Part shown: positions 8,550-16,178 of the stretch, one piece after another
Position numbering within the stretch: the first letter of the stretch is position 1
How the letters are laid out: every line of letters starts with the position of its first letter
Assembly (NCBI RefSeq): GCF_007991275.1
Contig: NZ_BJYA01000025.1
Coordinates: 1 to 38,966 of the forward strand
Direction: 5' to 3'
Source of the DNA: Alkalibacillus haloalkaliphilus
GTDB taxonomy: Bacteria > Bacillota > Bacilli > Bacillales > Alkalibacillaceae
Length of the DNA stretch: 38,966 nucleotides
The notes under the pieces: generated by a model
The model's database searches: none
Seen by the model: only the letters and a program-made list of their open reading frames with translations
What the model was told of the DNA's origin: nothing
Position numbers and translations under genes: made by a program

Positions 8550-8761
8550 ATGCTCAAAAAAGTGATTTAGATGCTCAAAGATTTAGTCCAGATGCTCAAA
8601 CCCTTGATCTAGAAGCTCATAGAAAAGCCCGAGAGGCTCATAGAATCGAGCAAGAGGCTCATAGAACAGCTCAAGAAGCTCATAGAACAGGTCGAGAGGC
8701 TCATAGAATCATTCAAGAGGCTCATAGCACCAAAAAAAGCTGGCACCCTGGCCAGCTTTAA
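8543..8761 (+). CDS. Possible heptad-repeat peptide after hisC (uncertain)
   Basis: The 21-bp repeats keep one frame open for 72 codons, from a TTG overlapping the hisC stop to a TAA inside the terminator hairpin. The product would be almost only heptads of the form (D/E)-A-(Q/H)-R-x-x-(Q/R), for example EAHRTAQ. It would be hydrophilic, with no signal peptide and no recognisable domain. Against translation: no ribosome site precedes the TTG, and a 21-bp repeat free of stops in one frame stays open automatically. For it: the frame overlaps hisC, so coupled initiation is possible, and no unit carries a frameshift or stop. I do not recognise a function. Confidence 0.25.
   Translation: MLDAQKSDLDAQRFSPDAQTLDLEAHRKAREAHRIEQEAHRTAQEAHRTGREAHRIIQEAHSTKKSWHPGQL
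8549..8731 (+). repeat. 21-bp tandem repeats, eight full units and one partial
   Basis: Units start at 8549, 8570, 8591, 8612, 8633, 8654, 8675, 8696 and 8717. Each has a conserved 12-base core GA(T/A/G)GCTCA(A/T)AGA, most exact in units 4-8, followed by 9 variable bases. Units 1-3 use GATGCTCAA and units 4-9 use GA(A/G)GCTCAT, so the array has two subtypes. The block fills all of the space between the hisC stop and the terminator hairpin. The period equals two turns of B-DNA and seven codons. Confidence 0.9.
8736..8759 (-). terminator. Rho-independent terminator of the cadCA operon
   Basis: Perfect 9-bp arms AAAGCTGGC and GCCAGCTTT enclose a 6-base loop. On the minus strand the stem is followed by an unbroken run of seven T (from stem into flank), so it terminates cadA transcription. 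On the plus strand only three T follow, so it may end the his transcript less efficiently. Confidence 0.85.
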
Positions 8762-8767
8762 ATATAG

Positions 8768-10861
8768 TTAATCCTTTAATTTGAGTAATCTTAGTGCATT
8801 AAGCGTTACAAGTAATGTTGCTCCCATGTCGGCTAGTATCGCAATCCATAACGTTAACCAGCCAGGGATGACTAACAATAACGCAAGTGCTTTCGTTGTC
8901 AGTGCAAAGACAATGTTTTGTTTAATAATGTTTAATGCTTTTCGACTTAACTTCATCGTGTAAGGAAGTTTTGATAAATCATCGCCCATAAGCGCAATAT
9001 CAGCCGTTTCTAGTGCAGTATCTGTCCCAGCACCTCCCATCGCAATACCAACGTTTGCAGTAGCTAGTGCAGGTGCATCATTAACACCGTCACCGACCAT
9101 CGCAATTTGTCCGTGTTGTTCTTGCAACTCTTTAACTTTGACTTGCTTATCTTTCGGTAGTAATTGAGACAAGTACTGTTTAATGCCAACTTGGTGACTA
9201 ATTGATTTAGCTGTTACTTCATGATCACCAGTTAGTAATACAGTCCGGTTGATGTTTAGTTTATTTAATTTAGCGATCATGTTTTGTGCCATTGGACGAA
9301 TGGCATCAGCTATACTCACTAAGCCAAGAACACGTTCATTTTCACTCATTATAATAACCGTATGGCCAGATTGTCTAGCTTCATTGACAGCTGTTTGTTG
9401 CTCACTATTTAAATCGAACATTGATGGGCTTCCGATTTTAAACTGTGAACGGTCGATTTCACCAGTTACACCTCTTCCAGTAATCGATTGAAAGTCAGTA
9501 ACGTCCGATAATGGTCCATGCCCAACATGTTCATTCGCATATTCAGTAATAGCTTTTGCTAGCGGATGTTGTGAAAGAGCCTCTAATGTGTATGCTTTTT
9601 CGAAAAAGTACTCAGGTGAAATGCTTTCATCAAATAATTGATAAGATTGAACGACAGGCTTACCTTGTGTAATGGTGCCTGTTTTATCAAAAGCAATTGT
9701 TTTAACCTGACCAAGAGCTTCTAAATAAGCGCCTCCTTTAATTAATACGCCGTTTCGTGCTGCACTTCCGATCGCTGTGACAATGGCTACAGGTGTTGAA
9801 ATGACTAAAGCGCAAGGACAACCGACAACTAATACGGCTAATCCTTGGTACACCCAAGTTTCAAAACTTAGACCGAAAAAGACCGGTGGAACGGTAGCGA
9901 CACCAAGTGCGACCACCATAATTAAAGGTGTATAGTAAGCAGCGAAACGGTCGATAAATTGTTGAGCAGGTGCTTTTTCGTTTTGAGCTTCTTCAACTAA
10001 ATGAATAATTTTGGCTAAAGTAGAGTCTTCAGCTAACTTTTGGACATTAACTTCTAAATAGCCTTCTTCATTTAAAGTACCAGCAAACACTTCTTCATTC
10101 TCGGCTTTGAATACAGGTACAGATTCACCTGTGATCGCTGCTTGATTAATCGTTGACTCACCTTTGGTTACCATACCATCAACAGGGATTTTTTCACCCG
10201 GTTTAATAATGACAGTATCGCCAACTTGAATATTAGATACGTTTAGCTCCATTAACTCATTGTTGCGCCTTACTCTAGCAGTGTCAGGTGCTAACTCCAT
10301 TAACGACTGAATAGATGAACGAGCGCGATCAATTGAGAACCGCTCTAACGCTTCGCTAATGGCAAATAGGATGACGACGACTGCACCTTCAACCCATTCA
10401 CCGATGATTGCTGCACCAATTACAGCAATTGTCATTAAAGTTTTCATATCAAAGCGCAGTCTAAGTAAATGTCGCACGCCTGTACTTAACAGTTGATAGC
10501 CACCAACAGCAATCGAAGCTAAAAATGCCGATGTCGTAACAGGATGTTCTTCGCCTAATTGAACTAATAAGTAAATGCCTATTAATAAGAAAATTGAAGA
10601 TGCGACAATATGCCAGTTCGACTTCAACGTATTTAACCGACGTGGTGAATGTTTTTCGTACTGTTTCGATACAGATAAACTTTCAAATGCACCGGCTTGT
10701 TCTAATTGTTGGATAGAAGCATCACCTTGAACGGTAATTTTTGAAGCGCCAAAATTAACATGAGCGTCTTCAACCGATTCGATATCTTTAACGTTATTTT
10801 CAAATGTTTTTGCACATGAAGTACAAGACATACCTTTGACGTAATAGGTTTCTTGAGCCAT
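8768..10861 (-). CDS. cadA: Cadmium/zinc/lead-exporting P1B-type ATPase (CadA/ZntA family)
   Basis: A membrane pump that exports divalent soft metals using ATP. The 697-residue protein has one N-terminal heavy-metal-binding domain with GMSCTSC at residues 10-16. Paired transmembrane helices follow at about 86-130 and 140-175. TGES (244-247) forms the actuator loop, VVGCPCALVIS carries the membrane CPC metal site (348-350), and Asp392 in DKTGT is the phosphorylated residue. SQHPLAKA and GDGVNDAPAL complete the ATP domain, with two terminal helices. CPC and the single HMA domain fit the Cd/Zn/Pb group, although a copper pump would share many motifs. The CadC-like partner supports the assignment. 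It overlaps that gene by one base (TAATG), with the ribosome site GGAGGAATC. Confidence 0.92.
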   Translation of the reverse strand: MAQETYYVKGMSCTSCAKTFENNVKDIESVEDAHVNFGASKITVQGDASIQQLEQAGAFESLSVSKQYEKHSPRRLNTLKSNWHIVASSIFLLIGIYLLVQLGEEHPVTTSAFLASIAVGGYQLLSTGVRHLLRLRFDMKTLMTIAVIGAAIIGEWVEGAVVVILFAISEALERFSIDRARSSIQSLMELAPDTARVRRNNELMELNVSNIQVGDTVIIKPGEKIPVDGMVTKGESTINQAAITGESVPVFKAENEEVFAGTLNEEGYLEVNVQKLAEDSTLAKIIHLVEEAQNEKAPAQQFIDRFAAYYTPLIMVVALGVATVPPVFFGLSFETWVYQGLAVLVVGCPCALVISTPVAIVTAIGSAARNGVLIKGGAYLEALGQVKTIAFDKTGTITQGKPVVQSYQLFDESISPEYFFEKAYTLEALSQHPLAKAITEYANEHVGHGPLSDVTDFQSITGRGVTGEIDRSQFKIGSPSMFDLNSEQQTAVNEARQSGHTVIIMSENERVLGLVSIADAIRPMAQNMIAKLNKLNINRTVLLTGDHEVTAKSISHQVGIKQYLSQLLPKDKQVKVKELQEQHGQIAMVGDGVNDAPALATANVGIAMGGAGTDTALETADIALMGDDLSKLPYTMKLSRKALNIIKQNIVFALTTKALALLLVIPGWLTLWIAILADMGATLLVTLNALRLLKLKD

Positions 10862-11220
10862 TACGATTCCTCCAGTTCGTGCTGGTGCTCAACGGCAATG
10901 TTAACGAGGTCGTGAACGTGGTGATCATCAAGTGAGTAATAAATGTTTTTCCCTTGTTTCCTAGTCTTAGCTAAACCGTGTTTTTTTAACGTTCTTAAAT
11001 GATGTGAAGCGGAAGCGACCGATGTTTCTGTAATAGCTGCTAGGTCACAGACACAAAGTTCTTCCTCGATTGTTAAAGCTTGAGCGATTTTGACTCTAGT
11101 TGGGTCACTTAACACTTTGAACAATTGCGCTACAGCTTTAATCGATGTTTGGTTAACCGATTTATAAATATTTTTAAGTTGATCTTCACTTATTTCAGAT
11201 GTACAGTTAGGTAGTTTCAA
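10861..11220 (-). CDS. cadC: ArsR/SmtB-family metal-sensing repressor, CadC-like
   Basis: A winged-helix repressor that releases DNA when it binds Cd, Pb or Zn. The 119-residue protein has the metal motif ELCVCDLA in the helix before the recognition region, an N-terminal cysteine (Cys6) that could complete a CadC-type thiolate site, and a His/Asp/Glu-rich C-terminal helix (DDHHVHDLVNIAVEHQHE) like the alpha5 zinc site. The DNA-binding stretch is SVASASHHLRTLKKHGL. It is the first gene of a two-gene operon with cadA, and two palindromic operators lie in its own promoter. Metal specificity among Cd, Zn and Pb cannot be fixed from sequence. Confidence 0.88.
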   Translation of the reverse strand: MKLPNCTSEISEDQLKNIYKSVNQTSIKAVAQLFKVLSDPTRVKIAQALTIEEELCVCDLAAITETSVASASHHLRTLKKHGLAKTRKQGKNIYYSLDDHHVHDLVNIAVEHQHELEES

Positions 11221-11237
11221 TTCATTCTCCTACTTTC

Positions 11238-11257
11238 ATTCAAATGTTCGTTTGAAT
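11238..11257. promoter_or_regulatory. CadC-type operator 1 (downstream of the -10 box)
   Basis: Perfect 7-bp arms ATTCAAA and TTTGAAT flank a 6-base spacer. The TCAAA-n6-TTTGA layout matches known ArsR/CadC operators. Its start is 27 bases from that of operator 2, and it would cover the transcription start of cadC. Confidence 0.8.
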
Positions 11258-11259
11258 GT

Positions 11260-11289
11260 ATTATATTCAAATATACGTTTGAATGTCAA
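11260..11289 (-). promoter_or_regulatory. cadCA promoter
   Basis: On the minus strand, TTGACA (11284-11289) and TATAAT (11260-11265) match both consensus boxes exactly, with an 18-base spacer. The spacer is occupied almost wholly by a palindromic operator. Confidence 0.85.
11265..11284. promoter_or_regulatory. CadC-type operator 2 (between -35 and -10)
   Basis: This has the same 7-6-7 architecture and the same arms as operator 1. It lies exactly between the -35 and -10 boxes, where a bound repressor would exclude RNA polymerase. Confidence 0.8.
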
Positions 11290-11359
11290 AAGCAATGCAA
11301 CTAAATTAAGCAATAATTTAAAATGTGATAAACTATGAAAAAAAGAAAAGGTGATTTCC

Positions 11360-11866
11360 TTGATTAGAGAAGCTACACATGACGATTTAAATCAAATCGA
11401 ACAAATAGTAATTGAAGCAAAACGCGTTATGAAAGAAGCAGGAATGACGCAGTGGGGCGATACATATCCGTTAAGAAAGCACTATGAGGCAGACATTGAA
11501 AAAGATGAATTATATGTTTATGAAGAACAAGGGGAAGTGTTAGCGGTTGCTTGTATTAGTGACGAAGGACATGAAGAATACGAAGAGATTAATTGGTCTG
11601 AGCAAGCTCCGTTTTTATGTATAAAAAGACTAGCTGTCAAACCAGCTGCTAGACATAAAGGGATCGCTTTAGCTTTCTATCGTTTTGCAGAAAACTTAGC
11701 TGAAAAGCGAGGGTTCTGTTACATTAGAACTGATACAAATGGAGAAAATAAAGCAGCGATTAATTTGTTTTATAAAGGCGATTATCAACTTGTTGACCGT
11801 CAACGTCACGGTGATTTTACAGAGCCATTTTATTACTTTGAAAAGAAAATCCCAGTTAAGGAATAA
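11360..11866 (+). CDS. GNAT-family N-acetyltransferase
   Basis: Predicted acetyl-CoA-dependent acetyltransferase of unknown substrate, about 168 residues. The acetyl-CoA-binding region reads IKRLAVKPAARHKGIALAFYRFAENLA (residues about 94-120), a variant of the usual R/Q-x-x-G-x-G/A loop. The C-terminal block has NKAAINLFYKGDYQLVDR, typical of GNAT motif B. The TTG at 11360 sits 5 bases behind AAAGGTGA, so I prefer it to the GTG at 11351, which lies inside that ribosome site. The gene stands alone between two minus-strand units, and its stop codon lies in the terminator loop. Confidence 0.8.
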   Translation: MIREATHDDLNQIEQIVIEAKRVMKEAGMTQWGDTYPLRKHYEADIEKDELYVYEEQGEVLAVACISDEGHEEYEEINWSEQAPFLCIKRLAVKPAARHKGIALAFYRFAENLAEKRGFCYIRTDTNGENKAAINLFYKGDYQLVDRQRHGDFTEPFYYFEKKIPVKE

Positions 11867-11878
11867 ACCTTAACTGGG
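11851..11878. terminator. Bidirectional terminator between the GNAT gene and pepF
   Basis: Perfect 11-bp arms CCCAGTTAAGG and CCTTAACTGGG enclose a 6-base loop, with ATTATTTTTATT to the right and A-rich sequence to the left. It can therefore end transcription from both convergent genes. The GNAT stop codon is in the loop. Confidence 0.85.
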
Positions 11879-11885
11879 ATTATTT

Positions 11886-13682
11886 TTATTGACTCGTTAA
11901 CTCTAAATACTCCGCTACGTCCTTCTTACAAAGTTCAATACCTTTCTCCCAGAATGCTTCTTTCGTAATATCTTCACCTAAATGCTTCATAGCTAAGTCT
12001 TCAACCGACATTCTCGCCGTATCTTGTAATAGTGCGATGTACTGGTCTTCATAGTTAGTACCTTCTTCAAGCGCTTTAGCATAAATGCTAAGCGAGAATA
12101 AATAACCAAACGTGTACGGGAAGTTATAAAAAGGTACCCCTGTAATGTGGAAGTGTAGTTTATTCGACCAGTAACTCGGGCTTGTTGAGTTTACCGCATC
12201 ACAATAAGCTTCACGTTGAGCTTCATCTGTTAATTCATTTAAACGACTTGCTGGTACGAATCCGTTTTTACGCTCTTCATAAAAACGTGTCTCGAATAAG
12301 AAACGAGAGTGAATATTCATAAAGAACGCCACACTACGTTGAAGTTTATCTTCTAATAGTGCAATTTGATCTTCTTTTGTGTCTGCTGCTTTAACAGCTG
12401 CGTCAGCTACAATCATCTCTGCAAAAGTCGAAGCTGTTTCGGCAACATTCATGGCATATCGACGGTTAAGCGGGTGAACCGGCTTTAATGCATACGAATG
12501 GTAAGCGTGACCCAATTCGTGAGCTAACGTTGCTACGTTAGACATTGATCCGCTATATGTCATGAAAATACGAGACTGTTCACTTAATGGGAAACCAGTA
12601 CAGAACCCACCAGGGCGTTTGCCTGAACGATCTTCAGCTTCAATCCAACCTTCTTCAAAAGCAGTTTTAGAAAACTTAGCCATTATAGGGCTAAACTCTT
12701 CAAAATGCTTTAATATAAATTGCGCCCCTTCGTCATAAGAAAGCTTTTGACTATTTTCTTGAGTTGGTGCACCTAGGTCATACCATTCAAGTTTATCTTT
12801 ACCTAACAACTCAGCTTTACGGTATAAAAAGTCTACAAATGGTTGTTTATGCTTCGTAATTGCACCCCACATCGCATCAAGTGTGTCTTGTTGCATGCGG
12901 TTAATATCAAGCGGTTCTTTTAACACATTGTCCCAACCGCGCTTTTTATAGACATTTAAACGGAAACCAGCTAAATGGTTTAGTGTATTAGCAAATAATG
13001 ATTCTTTCTCTTTCCAAGCAGCTTCTAACTTTTCAAATACTTGTTTGCGTACTTCAGGGTTTTCGTGTGAAAGTAAGTTATTCGCTTGACCTACAGATAA
13101 CTCTTTTTCTTCACCGTCAACTGTGACATTGACTGTCATGCCACCTATGATGGTGTTGTACATTTGTCCCCAAGCGTGGTAACCGTCAACTGATAGGGAG
13201 GAAATCAGAGCCTCTTCATCTTCAGAAAGTTGTTCTTGTGCAGCATCACGCCATTCGTTTAAAACGAAAGTAAGCTCAGCTAATTTGTCATGCTCTAAAA
13301 ATTCTTGCCAAACGTTTTCATCAGTTTGAGCTAATTTTTGTTTGAAACTATTGAATGCTGCGCCATATGTAGCTGATAACTCAGTTACTTCACTGCGCAA
13401 AGTGCTTGCTTTATGGTCTGACATATCTTGTGCTTCAAGGCATGAAATGAAAGCACCCGCCTGGCGAATGTGTTGTGCCAAACTAGACCCTTCTTCAATT
13501 AAATTAGATACTTCTTCAGCTTGATTGACTGAAGTTGGTGTTTCAAATTGGTTAAACTTCTCAGCTACTGTAGCAAGGCGCTCTTTTGTCTCATCAAGGT
13601 GACGACGTAATTCTTCTGAATCGCTACCACCTTTAAAGAAGACATCTAAGTCCCAAACAACAGGATAACTTGTTTTAGTCAT
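11886..13682 (-). CDS. pepF: Oligoendopeptidase F (M3B family metallopeptidase)
   Basis: A cytoplasmic zinc endopeptidase that cleaves short peptides. It has 598 residues with no signal peptide. The zinc motif HELGHAYHSYAL (HExxH) lies about two thirds along, and the downstream NVAETASTFAEMIV supplies the third, glutamate ligand. The C-terminal HFHITGVPFYNFPYTFGYLFSL is characteristic of M3B enzymes. The start follows GGGAGG. It is a single-gene unit. Close relatives are called PepF or YjbG; in Bacillus, PepF overproduction interferes with sporulation signalling, but nothing here shows that role directly. Confidence 0.92.
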   Translation of the reverse strand: MTKTSYPVVWDLDVFFKGGSDSEELRRHLDETKERLATVAEKFNQFETPTSVNQAEEVSNLIEEGSSLAQHIRQAGAFISCLEAQDMSDHKASTLRSEVTELSATYGAAFNSFKQKLAQTDENVWQEFLEHDKLAELTFVLNEWRDAAQEQLSEDEEALISSLSVDGYHAWGQMYNTIIGGMTVNVTVDGEEKELSVGQANNLLSHENPEVRKQVFEKLEAAWKEKESLFANTLNHLAGFRLNVYKKRGWDNVLKEPLDINRMQQDTLDAMWGAITKHKQPFVDFLYRKAELLGKDKLEWYDLGAPTQENSQKLSYDEGAQFILKHFEEFSPIMAKFSKTAFEEGWIEAEDRSGKRPGGFCTGFPLSEQSRIFMTYSGSMSNVATLAHELGHAYHSYALKPVHPLNRRYAMNVAETASTFAEMIVADAAVKAADTKEDQIALLEDKLQRSVAFFMNIHSRFLFETRFYEERKNGFVPASRLNELTDEAQREAYCDAVNSTSPSYWSNKLHFHITGVPFYNFPYTFGYLFSLSIYAKALEEGTNYEDQYIALLQDTARMSVEDLAMKHLGEDITKEAFWEKGIELCKKDVAEYLELTSQ

Positions 13683-13785
13683 ACAAAAACCTCCCGTTAC
13701 ATTCTAAATTTTCATAATAGTATAACGATAGTATAGCATAAATAGTAGTTCGAATGAAGAATATTTCGTGTTAAGAAATAAATTA

Positions 13786-13814
13786 AAGCATTGCCGTTTA
13801 ACACGACAATGCTT
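13786..13814 (-). terminator. Terminator of the peroxiredoxin gene
   Basis: AAGCATTG and CAATGCTT arms around a 13-base centre, which can pair a little further (CG/CG). On the minus strand the stem is followed by TTAATTTATTT. It begins 10 bases after the peroxiredoxin stop. Confidence 0.7.
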
Positions 13815-13823
13815 CAATTGAAC

Positions 13824-14477
13824 TTATTTTAAGTCTTTTTTAGCGATGTACCAGTCAATAACTTCTAGACTTTCATCTTTAGCGCGTGCCTCAGCTTCCT
13901 GTTTAGATGCTGGTGGAGGAACAATTACTTTATCTCCTGGTGTCCAGTCTGCAGGTGTCGATACTTGATGCTCTGCAGTTGTTTGCAGTGCTTTAACGAG
14001 TCGGACGATCTCATCCATGTTACGGCCTGTTGTTAGTGGATAGTAGATGATTGATTTTACAACTTGTTGATCATCAATGACGAACACTGCACGATTCGTT
14101 TCAGTTCCGCTATCATTCGGGTGAATCATCCCATACTTTTGAGCGACTTTTTGATCTAAGTCTGCTATTACTGGGAATTCGATCTCTACATTGAAGTTTT
14201 CTTCAATGTTACGAGCCCAGGCGATGTGTGATTGAACACTATCGATGCTCAAACCGAGTAATTCTGTGTTTAATTCTCTTAGTTGCGGATAAATTCCTTG
14301 AAATGATACAAATTCAGTTGTACAAACAGGGGTAAAATCAGCAGGGTGTGAAAATAAAACGAGCCAAGACCCCTTATAATCCTCTAATTTCTTAACCCCG
14401 TGTGTTGTTTTTGCCTCAAAGTCAGGTGCAGGGTCCCCAATACGTGGAAGTTGATACTGTTGATTTTCTTCAGACAT
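13824..14477 (-). CDS. 1-Cys peroxiredoxin (Prx6/AhpC-TSA family)
   Basis: A thiol peroxidase that reduces hydrogen peroxide and organic peroxides. It has 217 residues, and the peroxidatic Cys52 lies in ADFTPVCTTEF with the usual Pro/Thr partners. There is no other cysteine in the whole protein, so no resolving cysteine exists within a subunit; an external thiol must reduce it. The length and the C-terminal extension (DWTPGDKVIVPPP) fit the Prx6-like group rather than typical 2-Cys AhpC. The start follows AAGGAGAGG. It is a single-gene unit with its own terminator. The physiological electron donor cannot be told from the sequence. Confidence 0.88.
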   Translation of the reverse strand: MSEENQQYQLPRIGDPAPDFEAKTTHGVKKLEDYKGSWLVLFSHPADFTPVCTTEFVSFQGIYPQLRELNTELLGLSIDSVQSHIAWARNIEENFNVEIEFPVIADLDQKVAQKYGMIHPNDSGTETNRAVFVIDDQQVVKSIIYYPLTTGRNMDEIVRLVKALQTTAEHQVSTPADWTPGDKVIVPPPASKQEAEARAKDESLEVIDWYIAKKDLK

Positions 14478-14585
14478 CTATTCCCTCTCCTTTTTAAAAG
14501 TTGTTAATTCCTATAAGATTACTATGTTTTAAGTGTAACAGAAGATTTATTAAAATTCATTCAATTTGCTCAGTGGGATTAAAAA

Positions 14586-14611
14586 AAGTCGTGATCATTT
14601 AATCACGACTT
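14586..14611 (-). terminator. Terminator of the monooxygenase-glyoxalase-deacetylase unit
   Basis: Arms AAGTCGTGAT and ATCACGACTT pair perfectly over 10 bp, with a six-base loop. On the minus strand a run of seven T (partly in the stem) follows. Confidence 0.85.
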
Positions 14612-14624
14612 GGTAAGTTCCTTT

Positions 14625-15473
14625 TTACTTGAGGGGAGAATCATCTAAATGAACAAACTCATATCCTTCTTCGATTAATTGTGGAATAGCGTTCATAACA
14701 CCATCTCTCGTTCCGCTACTCGGTTGATTCATGTGTAGAAGAGCAATAGAGCCAGGTTCTGCTTGAAGTAATGACTGTTCGACTTGTTCACTAGAATAAG
14801 TCCCACCAGCATCCCCTAAGACGTTGTAATTAACAGCTTCAAGCCCCATATCTTGAATCATCTCGACAGCTATCTCATCATAATAGGCTGTCCCAGACCT
14901 GAAAAAGCTAGGTGTTTCACCAGTTAACTCATAAATGTATTGCTGGTTTGTTTGAACCTCTTCATATACTTCTTCAGGACTGCTTGTGCCATCGATCCCC
15001 CAAGCTGTACGACCACTTACTGATAGAGGTAAATGGTCAGTACCATGATTTTCAATTTGGAACAACGGGTTTTCAGCTAATTGTATAAAGGTTTCTTCAT
15101 TATGTTCGATCCAGTCTTTGTTAACAAATAGCGTAGCTGGGATTTCATGCTCGGTTAAAAAGTCGATTAACTCTTCGTCATACCCTCTTCCATACGGTCC
15201 TCCACAAGCATCGAATGTTAATGCAATAACTTCTTCCTCTGTATCGAGTTGTGTTTTGACTCCTGTAACAAATTCACCCCACTCGTGACTTTCGCTTGAA
15301 TACTGTTCAGGGTCTATATTTGGTCGTGAAGATGCGTTAATTGATGTTCGTTCAGATATGAAGTGATCGCTACTTCCGTGGTCGTTAGCGCTATTGACCT
15401 CACTTTCATTTAAACCAGAGCAGGCCGCTATTGTTATTAAAACAATTAAAACTAATAAACGAGTTAATTTCAT
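14625..15473 (-). CDS. NodB-type polysaccharide deacetylase, lipoprotein
   Basis: Predicted to remove acetyl groups from a cell-wall or surface glycan outside the membrane. The N-terminus is a lipoprotein signal with lipobox IAAC (Cys18), followed by a low-complexity Ser/Asn linker. The NodB domain from about residue 78 contains LTFDACGGPYG, the metal-histidine motif NHGTDHLPLS, FFRSGTAYYDE and IALLHMN. The usual TFDDG motif is here TFDAC, so the second aspartate, normally a metal ligand, is an alanine. I recall this as a recognised subfamily variant, but activity is unproven. The gene is last in a unit with the glyoxalase-like and luciferase-like genes and begins 9 bases after the former. 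Confidence 0.82.
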   Translation of the reverse strand: MKLTRLLVLIVLITIAACSGLNESEVNSANDHGSSDHFISERTSINASSRPNIDPEQYSSESHEWGEFVTGVKTQLDTEEEVIALTFDACGGPYGRGYDEELIDFLTEHEIPATLFVNKDWIEHNEETFIQLAENPLFQIENHGTDHLPLSVSGRTAWGIDGTSSPEEVYEEVQTNQQYIYELTGETPSFFRSGTAYYDEIAVEMIQDMGLEAVNYNVLGDAGGTYSSEQVEQSLLQAEPGSIALLHMNQPSSGTRDGVMNAIPQLIEEGYEFVHLDDSPLK

Positions 15474-15482
15474 AAGATACCT

Positions 15483-16157
15483 CTATTTTAGTTGGAATGT
15501 AATATGATCAAATTCTGCCTTTAAGCCTTCACCTTGTTGAACTTTTAGTAAGCCATTTTCTAATTGATAGATGTTGTCACTAGTCTCTTTCAATTTTAAG
15601 TCATTCGTTAAAAATCTTTTATAAGTTTCCACATCTTCAGTGTTAACTTCAATCGTTGAAAAAGGTGTTTGATTGATGAGCGCAACGTCATTTGGAATGT
15701 TTCCTTCACCGCTCCACTCGATTAAAAATGGTAAAGTTTGATTAGTCTCTTCAAGGTTAGGAAATAGCATTCGCCACTCTAGCAACGAACCGTCAGTTTT
15801 TCGTCGACTACCTGGAAACGGTCCTTCGTATTTAATCCCTTCTTCATTGAAGTAATTAATGTAATAATCGATATCACTAACACGTAAGGCAAACTGGATC
15901 GGGCCTTCAATATTGTTATGTCTCGCTTTGGCCGTTTGGCGGATAAGTGGATTATCAGATTGATTGGCAACAGACTCATCCTCAACACCGAGCCATTCAA
16001 TGTAACTATTATTCTTCATGAAAGCTAAGTAATTATACGTCCCCCAAAGCTCATGCCGCCCACCAGGAACGCCGACTAAGTTATGAAAGTTTGAAAACAT
16101 CTCTTGGTGTTGTTTTGGATCAGAGGAATGGATAACAAGGTGGTCAAAAGCAACCAT
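15483..16157 (-). CDS. VOC-superfamily glyoxalase-like protein
   Basis: A 224-residue protein of the vicinal oxygen chelate fold. The N-terminus reads MVAFDHLVIHSSDPKQH with the His6 typical of the first metal-binding strand. GGRHELWGTYNYLAFMKNNSYIEWLGVED resembles the glyoxalase-like domain of the Glyoxalase_3 type, and a partial second module near the end repeats AEFDHITFQL. Members include dioxygenases, lyases and non-catalytic binding proteins, so I do not assign a reaction. The start follows AAAGGGGTG. The spacing (21 bases from the monooxygenase, 9 to the deacetylase) shows a shared transcript. Confidence 0.75.
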   Translation of the reverse strand: MVAFDHLVIHSSDPKQHQEMFSNFHNLVGVPGGRHELWGTYNYLAFMKNNSYIEWLGVEDESVANQSDNPLIRQTAKARHNNIEGPIQFALRVSDIDYYINYFNEEGIKYEGPFPGSRRKTDGSLLEWRMLFPNLEETNQTLPFLIEWSGEGNIPNDVALINQTPFSTIEVNTEDVETYKRFLTNDLKLKETSDNIYQLENGLLKVQQGEGLKAEFDHITFQLK

Positions 16158-16178
16158 GAAAACACCCCTTTAATAATA

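Noticed and set aside
8549-8731. CRISPR array
   Set aside because: The period is only 21 bp with a 12-base core and 9-base variable part; there are no 25-40 bp repeats, no spacers of normal length and no cas genes.
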